Assembly: GCA_903851415.1 (NCBI GenBank)
Contig: CAINOE010000151.1
Coordinates: forward strand, 1-54,154
Origin: an uncultured Rhodopila sp.
GTDB taxonomy: Bacteria; Pseudomonadota; Alphaproteobacteria; Acetobacterales; Acetobacteraceae
Reading direction: 5' to 3'
Length of the DNA stretch: 54,154 nucleotides
In this document: positions 35,164 through 43,881 of the stretch, piece after piece
Numbering within the stretch: the first letter of the stretch is position 1
How the letters are laid out: the number at the start of each line of letters is the position of its first letter
The notes under the pieces: generated by a model
Told to the model about the DNA's origin: nothing
Databases searched by the model: none
Seen by the model: only the letters and a program-made list of their open reading frames with translations
Program-made: the position numbers and the translations under genes

Positions 35164-35595
35164 ATGATCGGTATGGTTCTGGTTACGCATGGCCATCTGG
35201 CGGACGAATTGCGCTCCGCGATGGAGCACGTCGTCGGACTCCAGCGCAATGTCGACACGGTCTGCATCGGGCCGGAGGACGACATGGACAACCGCCGCGC
35301 CGAGATCGAGGCCTGCATCGGCCGCTGCGACACCGGTGACGGCGTCGTCCTGCTCACCGGCATGTTCGGCGGCACGCCCTGCAACCTCGCCATCTCCATG
35401 ATGGAGCGCAAAGGCGTGGAGGTCATCGCCGGGGTCAACCTGCCGATGCTGGTCAAGCTGGCCAAGGTCCGCTCCAAGCAGCCCTTGGCCGACGCCGTGA
35501 GCTGCGCCGAGGATGCCGGGCGCAAATATATCGCCGCCGCATCCCATGTGCTGCACGGCTGCAAGGTCAACGGGTCCAACGGGACCTGTGGATGA
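35164..35595 (+). CDS. PTS EIIA component, mannose family
   Basis: Accepts phosphate from HPr on His9 (MVLVTHGHLADEL). The 143-residue product is one EIIA-Man domain with GMFGGTPCNLA in the middle. No EIIB, EIIC or EIID sugar-transport subunits are encoded in the window, so it should be a regulatory phosphate acceptor, as in other alphaproteobacteria with truncated PTS. The ATG at 35164 is chosen over a TTG at 35143. It overlaps the HPr gene by ATGA. Confidence 0.9.
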   Translation: MIGMVLVTHGHLADELRSAMEHVVGLQRNVDTVCIGPEDDMDNRRAEIEACIGRCDTGDGVVLLTGMFGGTPCNLAISMMERKGVEVIAGVNLPMLVKLAKVRSKQPLADAVSCAEDAGRKYIAAASHVLHGCKVNGSNGTCG

Positions 35596-35906
35596 GCGAC
35601 GGCGCCGCTGAAGAACCGGCGCCGTCCGGCGAACCCGTCCTCATCCGGATCGTCACGATCTGCAATAAGCGCGGCCTGCATGCGCGGGCGGCGGCGCGCT
35701 TCGTCACCATGGCGGAGCGTTTCGGCGCATCGGTCGATGTGATCCGCGACGGCCAGACCGTTTCAGCCCGGTCGATCATGGGTCTGATGATGCTCGGCGC
35801 CGGCAACGGCTCGGAAATCGAGTTGCGTGCCGAAGGCTGGGATGCCAAGGAAGCGATGGACGCTTTGGCAGCCCTGGTCGAGGCCGGCTTCGATGAACAG
35901 GATTGA
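35592..35906 (+). CDS. ptsH: Phosphocarrier protein HPr
   Basis: Carries phosphate between enzyme I and EIIA. The 104-residue product has active His30 in GLHARAAARF and the HprK target Ser61 in SARSIMGL. An N-terminal tail of about 15 residues (GAAEEPAPSGEP) is longer than in E. coli HPr. The start overlaps EIIA by 4 bases and the stop lies 14 bases inside the next gene, so this is a tightly coupled operon. Confidence 0.93.
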   Translation: MSDGAAEEPAPSGEPVLIRIVTICNKRGLHARAAARFVTMAERFGASVDVIRDGQTVSARSIMGLMMLGAGNGSEIELRAEGWDAKEAMDALAALVEAGFDEQD

Positions 35907-37770
35907 TCCGCCGCCGCCCCAACACAAGCGACTGGCCCGCGCCACCCTCGCTGCCCCTGAATCGCGACCGCAAACCGAAAGCCCCGAGCGCCGATTCGCC
36001 GGCATCCCGGTCTCCCCGGGGATCGCCATCGGCCCGGTGTTCGGCGCGCATGAGCCGGATCCCGTCATCACCCGCCACAAGATCCAGGCCGCCGACATCG
36101 CCGCCGAGGGGGCGCGGCTGGACGCCGCCATCGTCCAGTCCCACAAGCAACTGGTGAAGCTGCGGGCGCGGCTGGCGGTGCTGCCCGAGGAATCCCAGTC
36201 CGAAATCGCCCCCCTCATCGATGCCTACATCCGTATGATCGGCCCCTCCCGCCTGATCCGCGGCGTGCGGCAGCGGATTGAGGAAACCTTGCTGTCGGCG
36301 GAGAGCGCGGTGATCTCCGAGGCCGACGACATTGCCGCGGCGATCATGGGGCAGGCCGAACCGGGCATGTCCGCCGAGGACCGCGCCGGCCTGCGCCGCC
36401 GCGGCGATGAAATCCGCGAAATCGCCCGCCGCCTCGTGCGCAACCTGACGCGGGCGCCGTTCCGCAGCTTTGCCGGCCTGCCGGAGGGCGCGGTCCTGGT
36501 CAGCGAGTCGCTGCGGCCGGCCGATGCCGCACTGCTCGACCCATCCCGGCTGGCTGGCGTCGTCACCGAGGAGGGTGGTGCCGATGGCCACACCGCGGTG
36601 ATGCTGCGGGCTCTGGGCCTGCCTTCGGTGTTGGGCGTCGCCGGACTGGCTCAGGTTATGAAGCCGGGCGACATTGCGATCGTGGACGGTATCGCCGGCA
36701 CCGTCATCCTGAACCCGGCGCCGCCGGCATTGGCCGCCGCGCGCCGGGCGGTGACCGCGTTCGCGCGGGAGCGGCAGCGCTACGCCCGCCTGCGCCGGCT
36801 GCCGGCGGTGACCCGCGACGGCCACGCGGTGGAGATCCAGGCGAATCTCGAACTGCCGATGGAACTCCCCCTGATCGTGCAGTCCGGCGCCGTCGGCATT
36901 GGCCTGCTGCGCACCGAGTTCATGTTCATGAACCGTGAGACCATCCCCGACGAGGACACGCAAACCGAGAGCTATCGGACCATTGTCGAGGCGATGCACG
37001 GCGACCCGGTCACCATTCGCGTCCTCGACTGGGGCGGCGAGAAAGAGATCGAGGCGCTGACCCTGGCCGGCGTCGTGCCCGAACTCGCCGATACCAACCC
37101 GGCGCTCGGCCTGCGCGGGATCCGGCTGCTGCTGCGCCGGCCGGAACTGCTGGAGACCCAGTTCGCCGCGATCCTGCGGGTATCCGCCACCGGACCTGTG
37201 CGCGTGCTGTTGCCGATGGTCACGACGGTGGGAGAGGTCCGCGCCGCGCGCGAGATCTACGAACGGGTTGGCCGCCGCCTGCGCCGGAAAGGCGAGCGAC
37301 TGCCGGAAAAGCTGCCGCCGTTGGGGATCATGATCGAAACCCCCGGCGCCGCCCTGTCGGCCGATGCGCTGGCGCTGGAGGCGGATTTCTTTTCCATCGG
37401 CACCAACGACCTGACCGCCTACACGCTGGCCGTGGACCGCTCGGAAAGCGATGTCGCGGACATGTACGACCCGATGCACCCGGCGGTGCTGCGTCTGGTG
37501 CAATTCGCGACGGAAGCGGCGCTGCGCATGCGCATGCCGGTTTCGATCTGCGGCGAACTGGCGGCTGCCCCGAAGCTCACGCCGCTGCTGCTCGGGCTTG
37601 GGGTGCGGTCGCTGAGCATGAACGCGTCGGCCGTGCCCAAGGTCAAGCAGGTGGTTCGGTCGGTGGATATCGCGGGCTGCACCCGCTTCGCCCGGCGGGT
37701 CATGGAGCAGGGCGACCCGGAGCGGATCAGGGCAATGGTCGAGGGGTTCGGCCAGGGGGCGCCGGAGTAG
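35893..37770 (+). CDS. ptsI: PTS enzyme I (phosphoenolpyruvate-protein phosphotransferase)
   Basis: Takes phosphate from phosphoenolpyruvate and passes it to HPr. The 625-residue product lacks a GAF domain, so it is a plain EI. It has the N-terminal FAGIPVSPGIAIGPVF, phospho-His233 in GGADGHTAVM, the PEP-binding LLRTEFMFMNR near 338 and SIGTNDLTAY near 501, and the catalytic Cys553 in SICGELAA. The ATG at 35893 overlaps the HPr gene by 14 bases. An N-terminal tail of about 34 residues precedes the core. Confidence 0.93.
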   Translation: MNRIDPPPPQHKRLARATLAAPESRPQTESPERRFAGIPVSPGIAIGPVFGAHEPDPVITRHKIQAADIAAEGARLDAAIVQSHKQLVKLRARLAVLPEESQSEIAPLIDAYIRMIGPSRLIRGVRQRIEETLLSAESAVISEADDIAAAIMGQAEPGMSAEDRAGLRRRGDEIREIARRLVRNLTRAPFRSFAGLPEGAVLVSESLRPADAALLDPSRLAGVVTEEGGADGHTAVMLRALGLPSVLGVAGLAQVMKPGDIAIVDGIAGTVILNPAPPALAAARRAVTAFARERQRYARLRRLPAVTRDGHAVEIQANLELPMELPLIVQSGAVGIGLLRTEFMFMNRETIPDEDTQTESYRTIVEAMHGDPVTIRVLDWGGEKEIEALTLAGVVPELADTNPALGLRGIRLLLRRPELLETQFAAILRVSATGPVRVLLPMVTTVGEVRAAREIYERVGRRLRRKGERLPEKLPPLGIMIETPGAALSADALALEADFFSIGTNDLTAYTLAVDRSESDVADMYDPMHPAVLRLVQFATEAALRMRMPVSICGELAAAPKLTPLLLGLGVRSLSMNASAVPKVKQVVRSVDIAGCTRFARRVMEQGDPERIRAMVEGFGQGAPE

Positions 37771-37821
37771 GCGGGGAGAGGCGGACAATCCGATCGTGTG
37801 TCCGCGTGTCCGCGCGTGTGT

Positions 37822-37854
37822 GTGTCATGGCCGGGCTTGGCCCGGCCATGACAC
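37822..37854. repeat. Perfect 15-bp palindrome between convergent ptsI and hpf
   Basis: GTGTCATGGCCGGGC pairs perfectly with GCCCGGCCATGACAC around a TTG loop, followed by a short second copy of GGCCATGACACAA (37867-37879). The GTCATGGCC core is shared with repeat family A but the arms differ after it. Preceded by a G/T-rich run of alternating TG. It probably ends transcription from both sides. Confidence 0.7.
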
Positions 37855-37890
37855 AAAGGCCGCCGGCCATGACACAATGAACAGCGCCGC

Positions 37891-38496
37891 CTATGCCATC
37901 CCGTCCGCCAACTGCGTCCCCGGATCGATCCAGCCGATATGGCCATCCGCACGGCGGTACACGACATTCAGCACTCCGCTCGCGCTGTTGCGGAACATCA
38001 GCACCGCCTGATCCGCCAGATCCATCCGCATCACCGCCTCGCCCACCGACAGCACGGCGATCTCCGTGGCGGTCTCCGCCACCACCGTGGCGTAGGCGTC
38101 GTCAAGCGTGCGCCCGTCCGGCGGAAGCTCGGTCCCGCCCTCCTCCTCCTTCAGGATATACTGCCGCGCCGCCTCCGGCCGCGCGCGGTGCGCGAGATCG
38201 CGGTGATGGTCGTTGACCCGCCGCCTGTAGCGTCGCAGCCGCTTGGCGATGTGCTCCGCCGCATCGTCGAACGCCGCGTTGGCATCGGCCGCCTCGCCTT
38301 CGCCGCGCAGGCTCAGGCCGCGGCCGGCATGGACGTTGATGTCGCAGGTAAAGAAGCTGCGCGCCCGGCTGAATGTCACATGCGCTTCCAGCGCATGGTC
38401 GAAATACTTGTTGGCGATGGTCTCCAATTGGGTCGAAACACGAGTCTGCAACGCGTCCGACAGATCGACCTGCTTGCCGGAGACTGTGATTTGCAT
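37891..38496 (-). CDS. hpf: Ribosome hibernation promoting factor, long form
   Basis: Binds the 30S subunit and joins ribosomes into inactive 100S dimers in slow growth. The 201-residue product has the N-terminal HPF/RaiA domain (MQITVSGKQVDLSDAL through about 105) and the C-terminal dimerisation domain of long HPF (about 140-195, ending VVYRRADGHIGWIDPG). GGGAGAG lies 4-5 bases ahead of the ATG. Location downstream of rpoN is the classical order, though ptsN does not follow. Confidence 0.93.
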   Translation of the reverse strand: MQITVSGKQVDLSDALQTRVSTQLETIANKYFDHALEAHVTFSRARSFFTCDINVHAGRGLSLRGEGEAADANAAFDDAAEHIAKRLRRYRRRVNDHHRDLAHRARPEAARQYILKEEEGGTELPPDGRTLDDAYATVVAETATEIAVLSVGEAVMRMDLADQAVLMFRNSASGVLNVVYRRADGHIGWIDPGTQLADGMA

Positions 38497-38582
38497 GGTA
38501 CTCTCCCAACCGGTTGGAACAACCGTCCGGGGCCTCGTTCAATCGCCCCGATCCGGCCGGCGCCGCGCATGCGTGCGTGAAG

Positions 38583-38597
38583 CCAAATCCCATTTGG
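38583..38597. promoter_or_regulatory. Possible operator-like dyad upstream of hpf
   Basis: CCAAAT and ATTTGG form a perfect dyad around CCC, 87 bases before the hpf start, in an otherwise plain 168-base spacer. About 30 bases farther upstream for hpf lies an A/T-rich stretch (38627-38636) that could be a promoter box. No regulator is recognised, so this is only a candidate site. Confidence 0.25.
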
Positions 38598-38664
38598 GCA
38601 TGGTCCGCCCTGTGGAGTCCACTAGGTATAATTACGGAGTACAAAACGGGTTTCGCCGGAATTG

Positions 38665-40167
38665 TCAGGCCGGCACGGTTTTTTCCCGCCGCCGCTGCAC
38701 CGAGTTCGGGATGTGCAGCGCCTCCCGGTATTTGGCCACCGTCCGCCGCGCGATATCGACGCCCTCCCGCCGGAGAACTGCAACAATTGCATCGTCGGAA
38801 AGCACGTCCCCGGGGGGTTCGAGGTCGATCAGGCCGCGGATGCGGTGCCGCACCGCCTCCGCGCTGTGCGAATCGCCGCCATCGGTGCCGTGGATCGCGG
38901 TGGTGAAGAAGTATTTCAGCTCGAACGTGCCGCGCGGCGTGGCGATGTACTTGTTGGCGGTCACCCGGCTGACCGTGCTCTCATGCAATTCCACCGCCTC
39001 GGCTATGTCGCGCAGGATCAGCGGCCGCAGATGCGCCACCCCGAGCCGCAAAAACGCCTCCTGCTGGCGGACGATCTCGGCCGCGACCTTCAGGATGGTC
39101 TGCGCCCGCTGCTGCAGCGACCGCACCAGCCAGTTGGCATTGGCGAGGCGTTCGGTCAGGAACACCTTTTCGTCCTTCTTCGCCTGCGGCGCCACCTTGG
39201 CGTAGAACCGCTCGTTCACCAGCACCCGCGGCATCGTCTCCGGGTTCAGCTCGATCAGCCATTCCCCGTCCGGCGTCTGCCGCATCAGCAGGTCCGGCAC
39301 CACAAGCTGCGGCGGCGTGCTGTCGAACGTCGCACCGGGCTTCGGATCGAGCGCCCGGATTTCCGCGATCATGTCCGTCAGGTCTTCCGCATCGACGCCG
39401 CACAGCGCCATCAGCTTGCGGTTTTCCCGCTTCGCCAGCAGATCGAGGTTCTCCAGCAGCGTCTGCATCGCCGGATCCAGCCGGTTCAGCTCCGCCAGTT
39501 GCGCCGCAAGACACTCCTTCAGGCTGACCGCGAACAGGCCGACAGGATCGAACCGCATCATCCGCGCGCGGACCGCTTCGACCCGTTCCAGCTTCAGGCC
39601 CATGGCCTTGGCGATCGCCGCAGGTTCGGCCGTCAGGCGGCCGGCGGGACACAGCAGGGCGATCAGATGCGCGCCCACGATGCGGTCGACGGGGTCGTCG
39701 AAATTCAGCCGCAACTGCTCGCCGAGGTGGTCTCGCAAGGAACGCTCGTCGCCGGCGAAATCGTCGATCCCGCGCTCTTCGCCGTCGAAGCTGTGACTGC
39801 CGCCGCCGCCCTCGATCCGGCCGCCGAGCGACCCGCCGTCGCTGACCCCGCCGGAATCATAGGTGTTGGTATTGTCGATATCGAGCGGCGCCGCGGCTTC
39901 CGCCGGCAAGGTCTCCGCCCCCGCGGCATCCGCCGAATCGCCGGCAGCGGTCACGCGCGGCTCGATCTGGTCCACCGCCGCGCGTTCGCCGATGGGCGCA
40001 TCCGAGACGTCGTCGCGTTCCAGCAGCGGGTTGCGCTCCATCTCCTCGTCGACGAACGCGTTGACCTCGACGTTGGAGAATTGCAGCAGCTTGATGGCCT
40101 GACGCAGCTGCGGCGTCATGACCAGCGTTTGGCTTTGCCGAAGATCGAGACGGGGGGCGATCGCCAT
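38665..40167 (-). CDS. rpoN: RNA polymerase sigma-54 factor
   Basis: Alternative sigma factor for nitrogen and other responses, needing an AAA+ activator. The 500-residue product has the Gln/Leu-rich region I (LRQSQTLVMTPQLRQAIKLL), an acidic linker (about 55-130), the core-binding region and the RpoN box ARRTVAKYREALHIP in the C-terminus that reads the -24 element. Length is normal. It lies 110 bases after lptB on the same strand. Confidence 0.96.
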   Translation of the reverse strand: MAIAPRLDLRQSQTLVMTPQLRQAIKLLQFSNVEVNAFVDEEMERNPLLERDDVSDAPIGERAAVDQIEPRVTAAGDSADAAGAETLPAEAAAPLDIDNTNTYDSGGVSDGGSLGGRIEGGGGSHSFDGEERGIDDFAGDERSLRDHLGEQLRLNFDDPVDRIVGAHLIALLCPAGRLTAEPAAIAKAMGLKLERVEAVRARMMRFDPVGLFAVSLKECLAAQLAELNRLDPAMQTLLENLDLLAKRENRKLMALCGVDAEDLTDMIAEIRALDPKPGATFDSTPPQLVVPDLLMRQTPDGEWLIELNPETMPRVLVNERFYAKVAPQAKKDEKVFLTERLANANWLVRSLQQRAQTILKVAAEIVRQQEAFLRLGVAHLRPLILRDIAEAVELHESTVSRVTANKYIATPRGTFELKYFFTTAIHGTDGGDSHSAEAVRHRIRGLIDLEPPGDVLSDDAIVAVLRREGVDIARRTVAKYREALHIPNSVQRRREKTVPA

Positions 40168-40277
40168 GATCGCGCGATTATCTAGCCATTCCCGGCGCGG
40201 TCAATGGATTTCGTCGAACCGGGATGCAAAAACCGTGCTACCACCCGAACGCGGCCACGGATCAGAGTTGACGTATC

Positions 40278-41045
40278 CTAGAGGCTGAACTTTTCGCCCA
40301 GATAGACCCGCCTCACATCTTCGTGGGCGACGACTTCGCTCGGCAAACCCTCCATCAGAACCTGCCCGTCATGCATGATGTAGGCGCGGTCGATAATGTC
40401 CAGCGTCTCACGCACATTGTGGTCGGTTATCAGCACGCCGATGTCGCGGTCCTTCAGATGCTTCACCAGATCGCGGATTTCGCCAACGGCGATCGGGTCG
40501 ATGCCCGCCAGCGGTTCATCCAGCAGGATATACGAAGGCTGCGTGGCCAGGGCGCGGGCAATCTCGACGCGCCGCCGCTCTCCGCCCGACAGCGCCAGAG
40601 CCGGCGTGCGGCGCAGATGGCTGATGCCGAATTCTGCGAGCAACTCGTCCAGCATGCGGTCGCGCGTGCCGGAATCCGGCTCGATCACCTCCAGCGCGGC
40701 CATCACGTTCTGCTCGACGTTGAGCCCGCGGAACACGCTGGCTTCCTGCGGCAGGTAGCCGATGCCCAGCCGGGCGCGGCGATACATCGGCAGCCGGGTG
40801 ATGTCGGCATTGTCCAGGCTGATCGCGCCGGTATCCGGCTTCACCAGCCCGACAATCATGTAGAACGTGGTCGTCTTGCCGGCGCCGTTGGGGCCGAGCA
40901 GGCCGACAGCCTCGCCCCGCCGCAACGTCACCGTCACGTTGCGCACGACGGGCCGCCCTTTGTACGTCTTGCCGACAGCCCGGGCCGTGAGGCCGGCCCC
41001 GCCGTGCAGCACTTTCAGTTCCCGCTCGGGCCGCGCTTCCCGCAT
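40278..41045 (-). CDS. lptB: LPS export ABC transporter ATP-binding protein
   Basis: ATPase that powers extraction of lipopolysaccharide from the inner membrane by LptFG. The 255-residue product has Walker A GPNGAGKTTTFY, the Q-loop GIGYLPQE, the signature LSGGERRRVEIARAL, Walker B YILLDEPLAGIDP and the switch His in TDHNVRETL. The ATG at 41045 follows the lptA stop by 5 bases; the far longer frame extending to 41843 is a shadow of lptA. Confidence 0.96.
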   Translation of the reverse strand: MREARPERELKVLHGGAGLTARAVGKTYKGRPVVRNVTVTLRRGEAVGLLGPNGAGKTTTFYMIVGLVKPDTGAISLDNADITRLPMYRRARLGIGYLPQEASVFRGLNVEQNVMAALEVIEPDSGTRDRMLDELLAEFGISHLRRTPALALSGGERRRVEIARALATQPSYILLDEPLAGIDPIAVGEIRDLVKHLKDRDIGVLITDHNVRETLDIIDRAYIMHDGQVLMEGLPSEVVAHEDVRRVYLGEKFSL

Positions 41046-41050
41046 CACGT

Positions 41051-42073
41051 TCACGGCTTCGGCTTCGCCGGAGCCGGCGTCCCGGGCTTGCCGCCGCCCG
41101 CGGCGGATGCCGCCGGAGCGTTGCCGATGGATTTGTTGGTCTCGTCGTTCGGCACGACCAGCCCATGCACCCGGCCCGAAGTGGTGGCGACCAGGGTCGC
41201 GATGCCGGTCTTCATGTTCACGTCCGCCTCGGCTCCGTTCAACTGATTCTGGCCTCGCGTAATCTGAACGTTTCCCGCGAGTCGCGCCATACCCGTATCG
41301 GGGACGTAAACGCCGCGGTCGCCGGTGACCGTATCGGTGGGCGTGCGGACCGAGACGTGCCCGAACGCCTCCACCCGCTGCAACCGGCCGGATGACGCAA
41401 GCGGATCGTCTGTCGGTTTGGCCCCGGTATCCGCCGGCTTGGCCGCGGCCGGAGTCACCTTGGCGTCGGGCGGCGGATTGTCGGTCGTGTAGGCCACCAG
41501 CGTATCGGCGGCGACGCGCTTGGCGTCGTTGGTCACAACCACGGCATCGCCGCGCGCCACCGCCATGTGCTTCTGCGGCCAGTATTCGAGATCGTCCCGC
41601 GCGGTGATCACGTCGTTCGGCGTGGTCAGCTTCAGGTTGCGCCCGGTCATCACCAGCACCGCCTGATCCAGGTCGTAGGTCGCCTTGTCGCCCTCCGCCT
41701 GATCGGTTTGGGTGAAGATATGCACATTGCCCTCGGCCTGTAGGCGATACACCTCGTTGCCCTCGGTGGAGGTGTCCGCGGCCAGCCCGGTTGCCGGAGC
41801 CGGGGTCTGCGCCGCCCCGTTCTCGCCCTTCTTCCTGTACCACGCCACCAGCCGATCGGCTGTGACCGTGACGTTGTTGCGGATGGCGCGGGCGTCGCCG
41901 CGGGCGATCACCTCGCGCTCATTCTGCCGCCACTCGATCCCGTCCCGCGAGGTGATATCGATCGGCCCGCCATGCGACAGGTCAAGCTGCTGCGCCCGCC
42001 CGGGCGCCGTCAGGCAAAGCAGGGGCCCGGCCAGGCAGAGCAGCAGCGCAGCCGCCGGGATCAGCCGCCGCAT
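41051..42073 (-). CDS. lptA: LPS transport periplasmic protein LptA
   Basis: Forms the periplasmic bridge carrying LPS to the outer membrane. The 340-residue product has a signal peptide (RRLIPAAALLLCLAGPLLCL) and repeated OstA-type beta-jellyroll units. It is longer than the typical 180-200 residues because of a Pro/Ala/Lys-rich insert (about residues 200-225) and tail. The ATG at 42073 shares a base with the lptC stop (TGATG); a GTG at 42076 is an alternative. Confidence 0.9.
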   Translation of the reverse strand: MRRLIPAAALLLCLAGPLLCLTAPGRAQQLDLSHGGPIDITSRDGIEWRQNEREVIARGDARAIRNNVTVTADRLVAWYRKKGENGAAQTPAPATGLAADTSTEGNEVYRLQAEGNVHIFTQTDQAEGDKATYDLDQAVLVMTGRNLKLTTPNDVITARDDLEYWPQKHMAVARGDAVVVTNDAKRVAADTLVAYTTDNPPPDAKVTPAAAKPADTGAKPTDDPLASSGRLQRVEAFGHVSVRTPTDTVTGDRGVYVPDTGMARLAGNVQITRGQNQLNGAEADVNMKTGIATLVATTSGRVHGLVVPNDETNKSIGNAPAASAAGGGKPGTPAPAKPKP

Positions 42074-42750
42074 CACTGCGCCGCGTTCAGCACGACGTGC
42101 GCCGGTCCGGGGAAATCGATCGCGCTGCCCTTGTCCATAACGGTGAAACCCTGCGCGTCCAGCGTGCCGAACGGACCTTCGACATGGGTCGGCTCCGATC
42201 CGGCGGCGGCACCGGCTTTCACGTCGATCGAGGCGCTGGCCGTGTGCATGGTCGTCCCGTCATCGCGGTACAGCGTCACGTCGTTCACCAGGTCGAGCTG
42301 ATTGAGGTGCTGTAAATAGGTTCCGTTTTTGGCCGAGATCATCAGCCAGGTGCCGTTCTCCAGCGTGATGTCGCCCTTCGGCATGGTCAGCGCCACCCGC
42401 TCCGGATCGACCTGGCGGGCGGTCGCCGCGGTGACGGTATAGGGGCGGCCCTTTTCGTCCAGGCCATTGTAGCGGGCGTTGATCAGCTTGCCGGAATCCA
42501 GCTCTCCGGAGACGTTCGCCATCGCGAGGCGCGCCTTGCTGGTGGCGCGGTCGATTTCCGGCCACAGCGCGATCATCGCCAGCAGCACGAGCGCGCCGAT
42601 GGGCAGCACCCACTTGGTCACGTTGATCATGAACCGCCGGCGCGCGATCCGCCCCGGTGTCGGCGGTGTGCGCAGCCGCGACCCCTTGCCGATAAGATAA
42701 CCGCCGGTATGCCGCTCAGGCGGCGCCGCCAGGCCCTGACGGCCGCTCAT
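42073..42750 (-). CDS. lptC: LPS export system protein LptC
   Basis: Bitopic membrane protein that hands LPS from LptBFG to LptA. The 225-residue product has a basic cytoplasmic N-terminus, one membrane helix (WVLPIGALVLLAMIALWP, about 47-64) and a periplasmic LptC domain (SGKLINARYNGLDEKGRPYTV onward). Its ATG overlaps the kdsD stop by ATGA, and its stop overlaps lptA, so these three are coupled. Confidence 0.9.
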   Translation of the reverse strand: MSGRQGLAAPPERHTGGYLIGKGSRLRTPPTPGRIARRRFMINVTKWVLPIGALVLLAMIALWPEIDRATSKARLAMANVSGELDSGKLINARYNGLDEKGRPYTVTAATARQVDPERVALTMPKGDITLENGTWLMISAKNGTYLQHLNQLDLVNDVTLYRDDGTTMHTASASIDVKAGAAAGSEPTHVEGPFGTLDAQGFTVMDKGSAIDFPGPAHVVLNAAQ

Positions 42751-43802
42751 GCCAGCCCCGCGCGCAGCAAATCATGCACGTGCAGGATGCCCAGCGGGCG
42801 GCCCGCCGCGTCCACGACGAACAAGGTGGTAACCGGCCTTTTATGGGCGTTCATTGCGTGCAGCGCCTCAGCCGCCAGCGCCTCCGGGCCGATGGTGCGC
42901 GGCGACCTGGTCATGATGTCGCAGGCGCGGCGCGACAGCAGGTCAGGGCCCATCGCCCGGCGCAGATCGCCGTCGGTGACGATGCCGACAAGGGTGCCGG
43001 TGTCGTTGACGATGCCGAGGCAGCCGAAGCGCTTTTCCGTCATCCGCAGCAGGGCGGTATCCATTGGCGTGTCGGGCGATCCGAGCGGCATGTCATCGCC
43101 GGTATGCATCACCTCTCGCACCCGGCGCAGCCGCGCGCCCAGTTTGCCGCCGGGGTGGATCTGACGGAAATCGGCGGCGGTAAAGCCGCGGCGGGTCAGC
43201 AGCGCGACCGCGATCGCATCGCCCAAAGCCAGTTGCATGGTTGTGGATGTGGTGGGGGCGAGGCCCATTGGACAGGCCTCGGAGGCTTTCGGCAGGATCA
43301 ATGCCACGTCGGACGCCTGCGCGAGCGCCGAGTCGGCCCGTCCCGTAATCGAAACCAGCGGCAGCGCGAACCGCCGCGTATGCGCCACCAGATCCGCCAG
43401 CTCCGCCGTTTCGCCGGAATTGGACAGCGCCAGCACCGCGTCGCCCGCGACGATCATGCCGAGATCGCCATGCGACGCCTCCGCGGGATGGACGAACAGC
43501 GCCGGGGTGCCGGTGGAGGCCATGGTGGCGGCGATTTTCCGGCCGACATGGCCGGATTTGCCCATCCCGGAAACCACAAGCCGCCCGCTCGCCGACGCAA
43601 GGCGGTCGATGGCCTGGCTGAAGCGGTCCCCCAGGCTGGCGGCCAGCGACAGCAAACCCGCCGCTTCCGTGTTCAGCACGTCCCTCGCAACCTGAAGATC
43701 GGAGGTGGCGAGTTCGGGCAGGGCAAGTGGATTCGTCAAAGTTGCTGCGTCTTCCTTGCTGCCAATGGCGTTTGTATGGGCCGTTGGAGCGGCCGGGGTC
43801 AA
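42747..43802 (-). CDS. kdsD: Arabinose-5-phosphate isomerase
   Basis: Converts ribulose 5-phosphate to arabinose 5-phosphate, the first step to Kdo. The 351-residue product has an N-terminal SIS domain (GMGKSGHVGRKIAATMASTG, then SNSGETAEL) and two CBS domains (VREVMHTGDDMPL onward). An N-terminal stretch of about 35 residues precedes the SIS core, so a later start is possible. It opens the Kdo/LPS export operon. Confidence 0.94.
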   Translation of the reverse strand: MTPAAPTAHTNAIGSKEDAATLTNPLALPELATSDLQVARDVLNTEAAGLLSLAASLGDRFSQAIDRLASASGRLVVSGMGKSGHVGRKIAATMASTGTPALFVHPAEASHGDLGMIVAGDAVLALSNSGETAELADLVAHTRRFALPLVSITGRADSALAQASDVALILPKASEACPMGLAPTTSTTMQLALGDAIAVALLTRRGFTAADFRQIHPGGKLGARLRRVREVMHTGDDMPLGSPDTPMDTALLRMTEKRFGCLGIVNDTGTLVGIVTDGDLRRAMGPDLLSRRACDIMTRSPRTIGPEALAAEALHAMNAHKRPVTTLFVVDAAGRPLGILHVHDLLRAGLA

Positions 43803-43881
43803 CGGTCCGAGATTATCGAACAGTTACGCGAGGCAGTATTCCGGCTCATGTTGTCGATATAAGGGCAAGACTGTGCCAAAA

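Noticed and set aside
37822..37854. Possible fourth full copy of family A
   Set aside because: Only the GTCATGGCC core is shared; the arms differ beyond it and the loop is 3 bases, so it was kept as a separate palindrome.
41060..41843. N-terminal extension of the lptB frame
   Set aside because: This part overlaps lptA in another frame and reads as Arg/Gly-rich filler; LptB homologues begin near the ATG at 41045.
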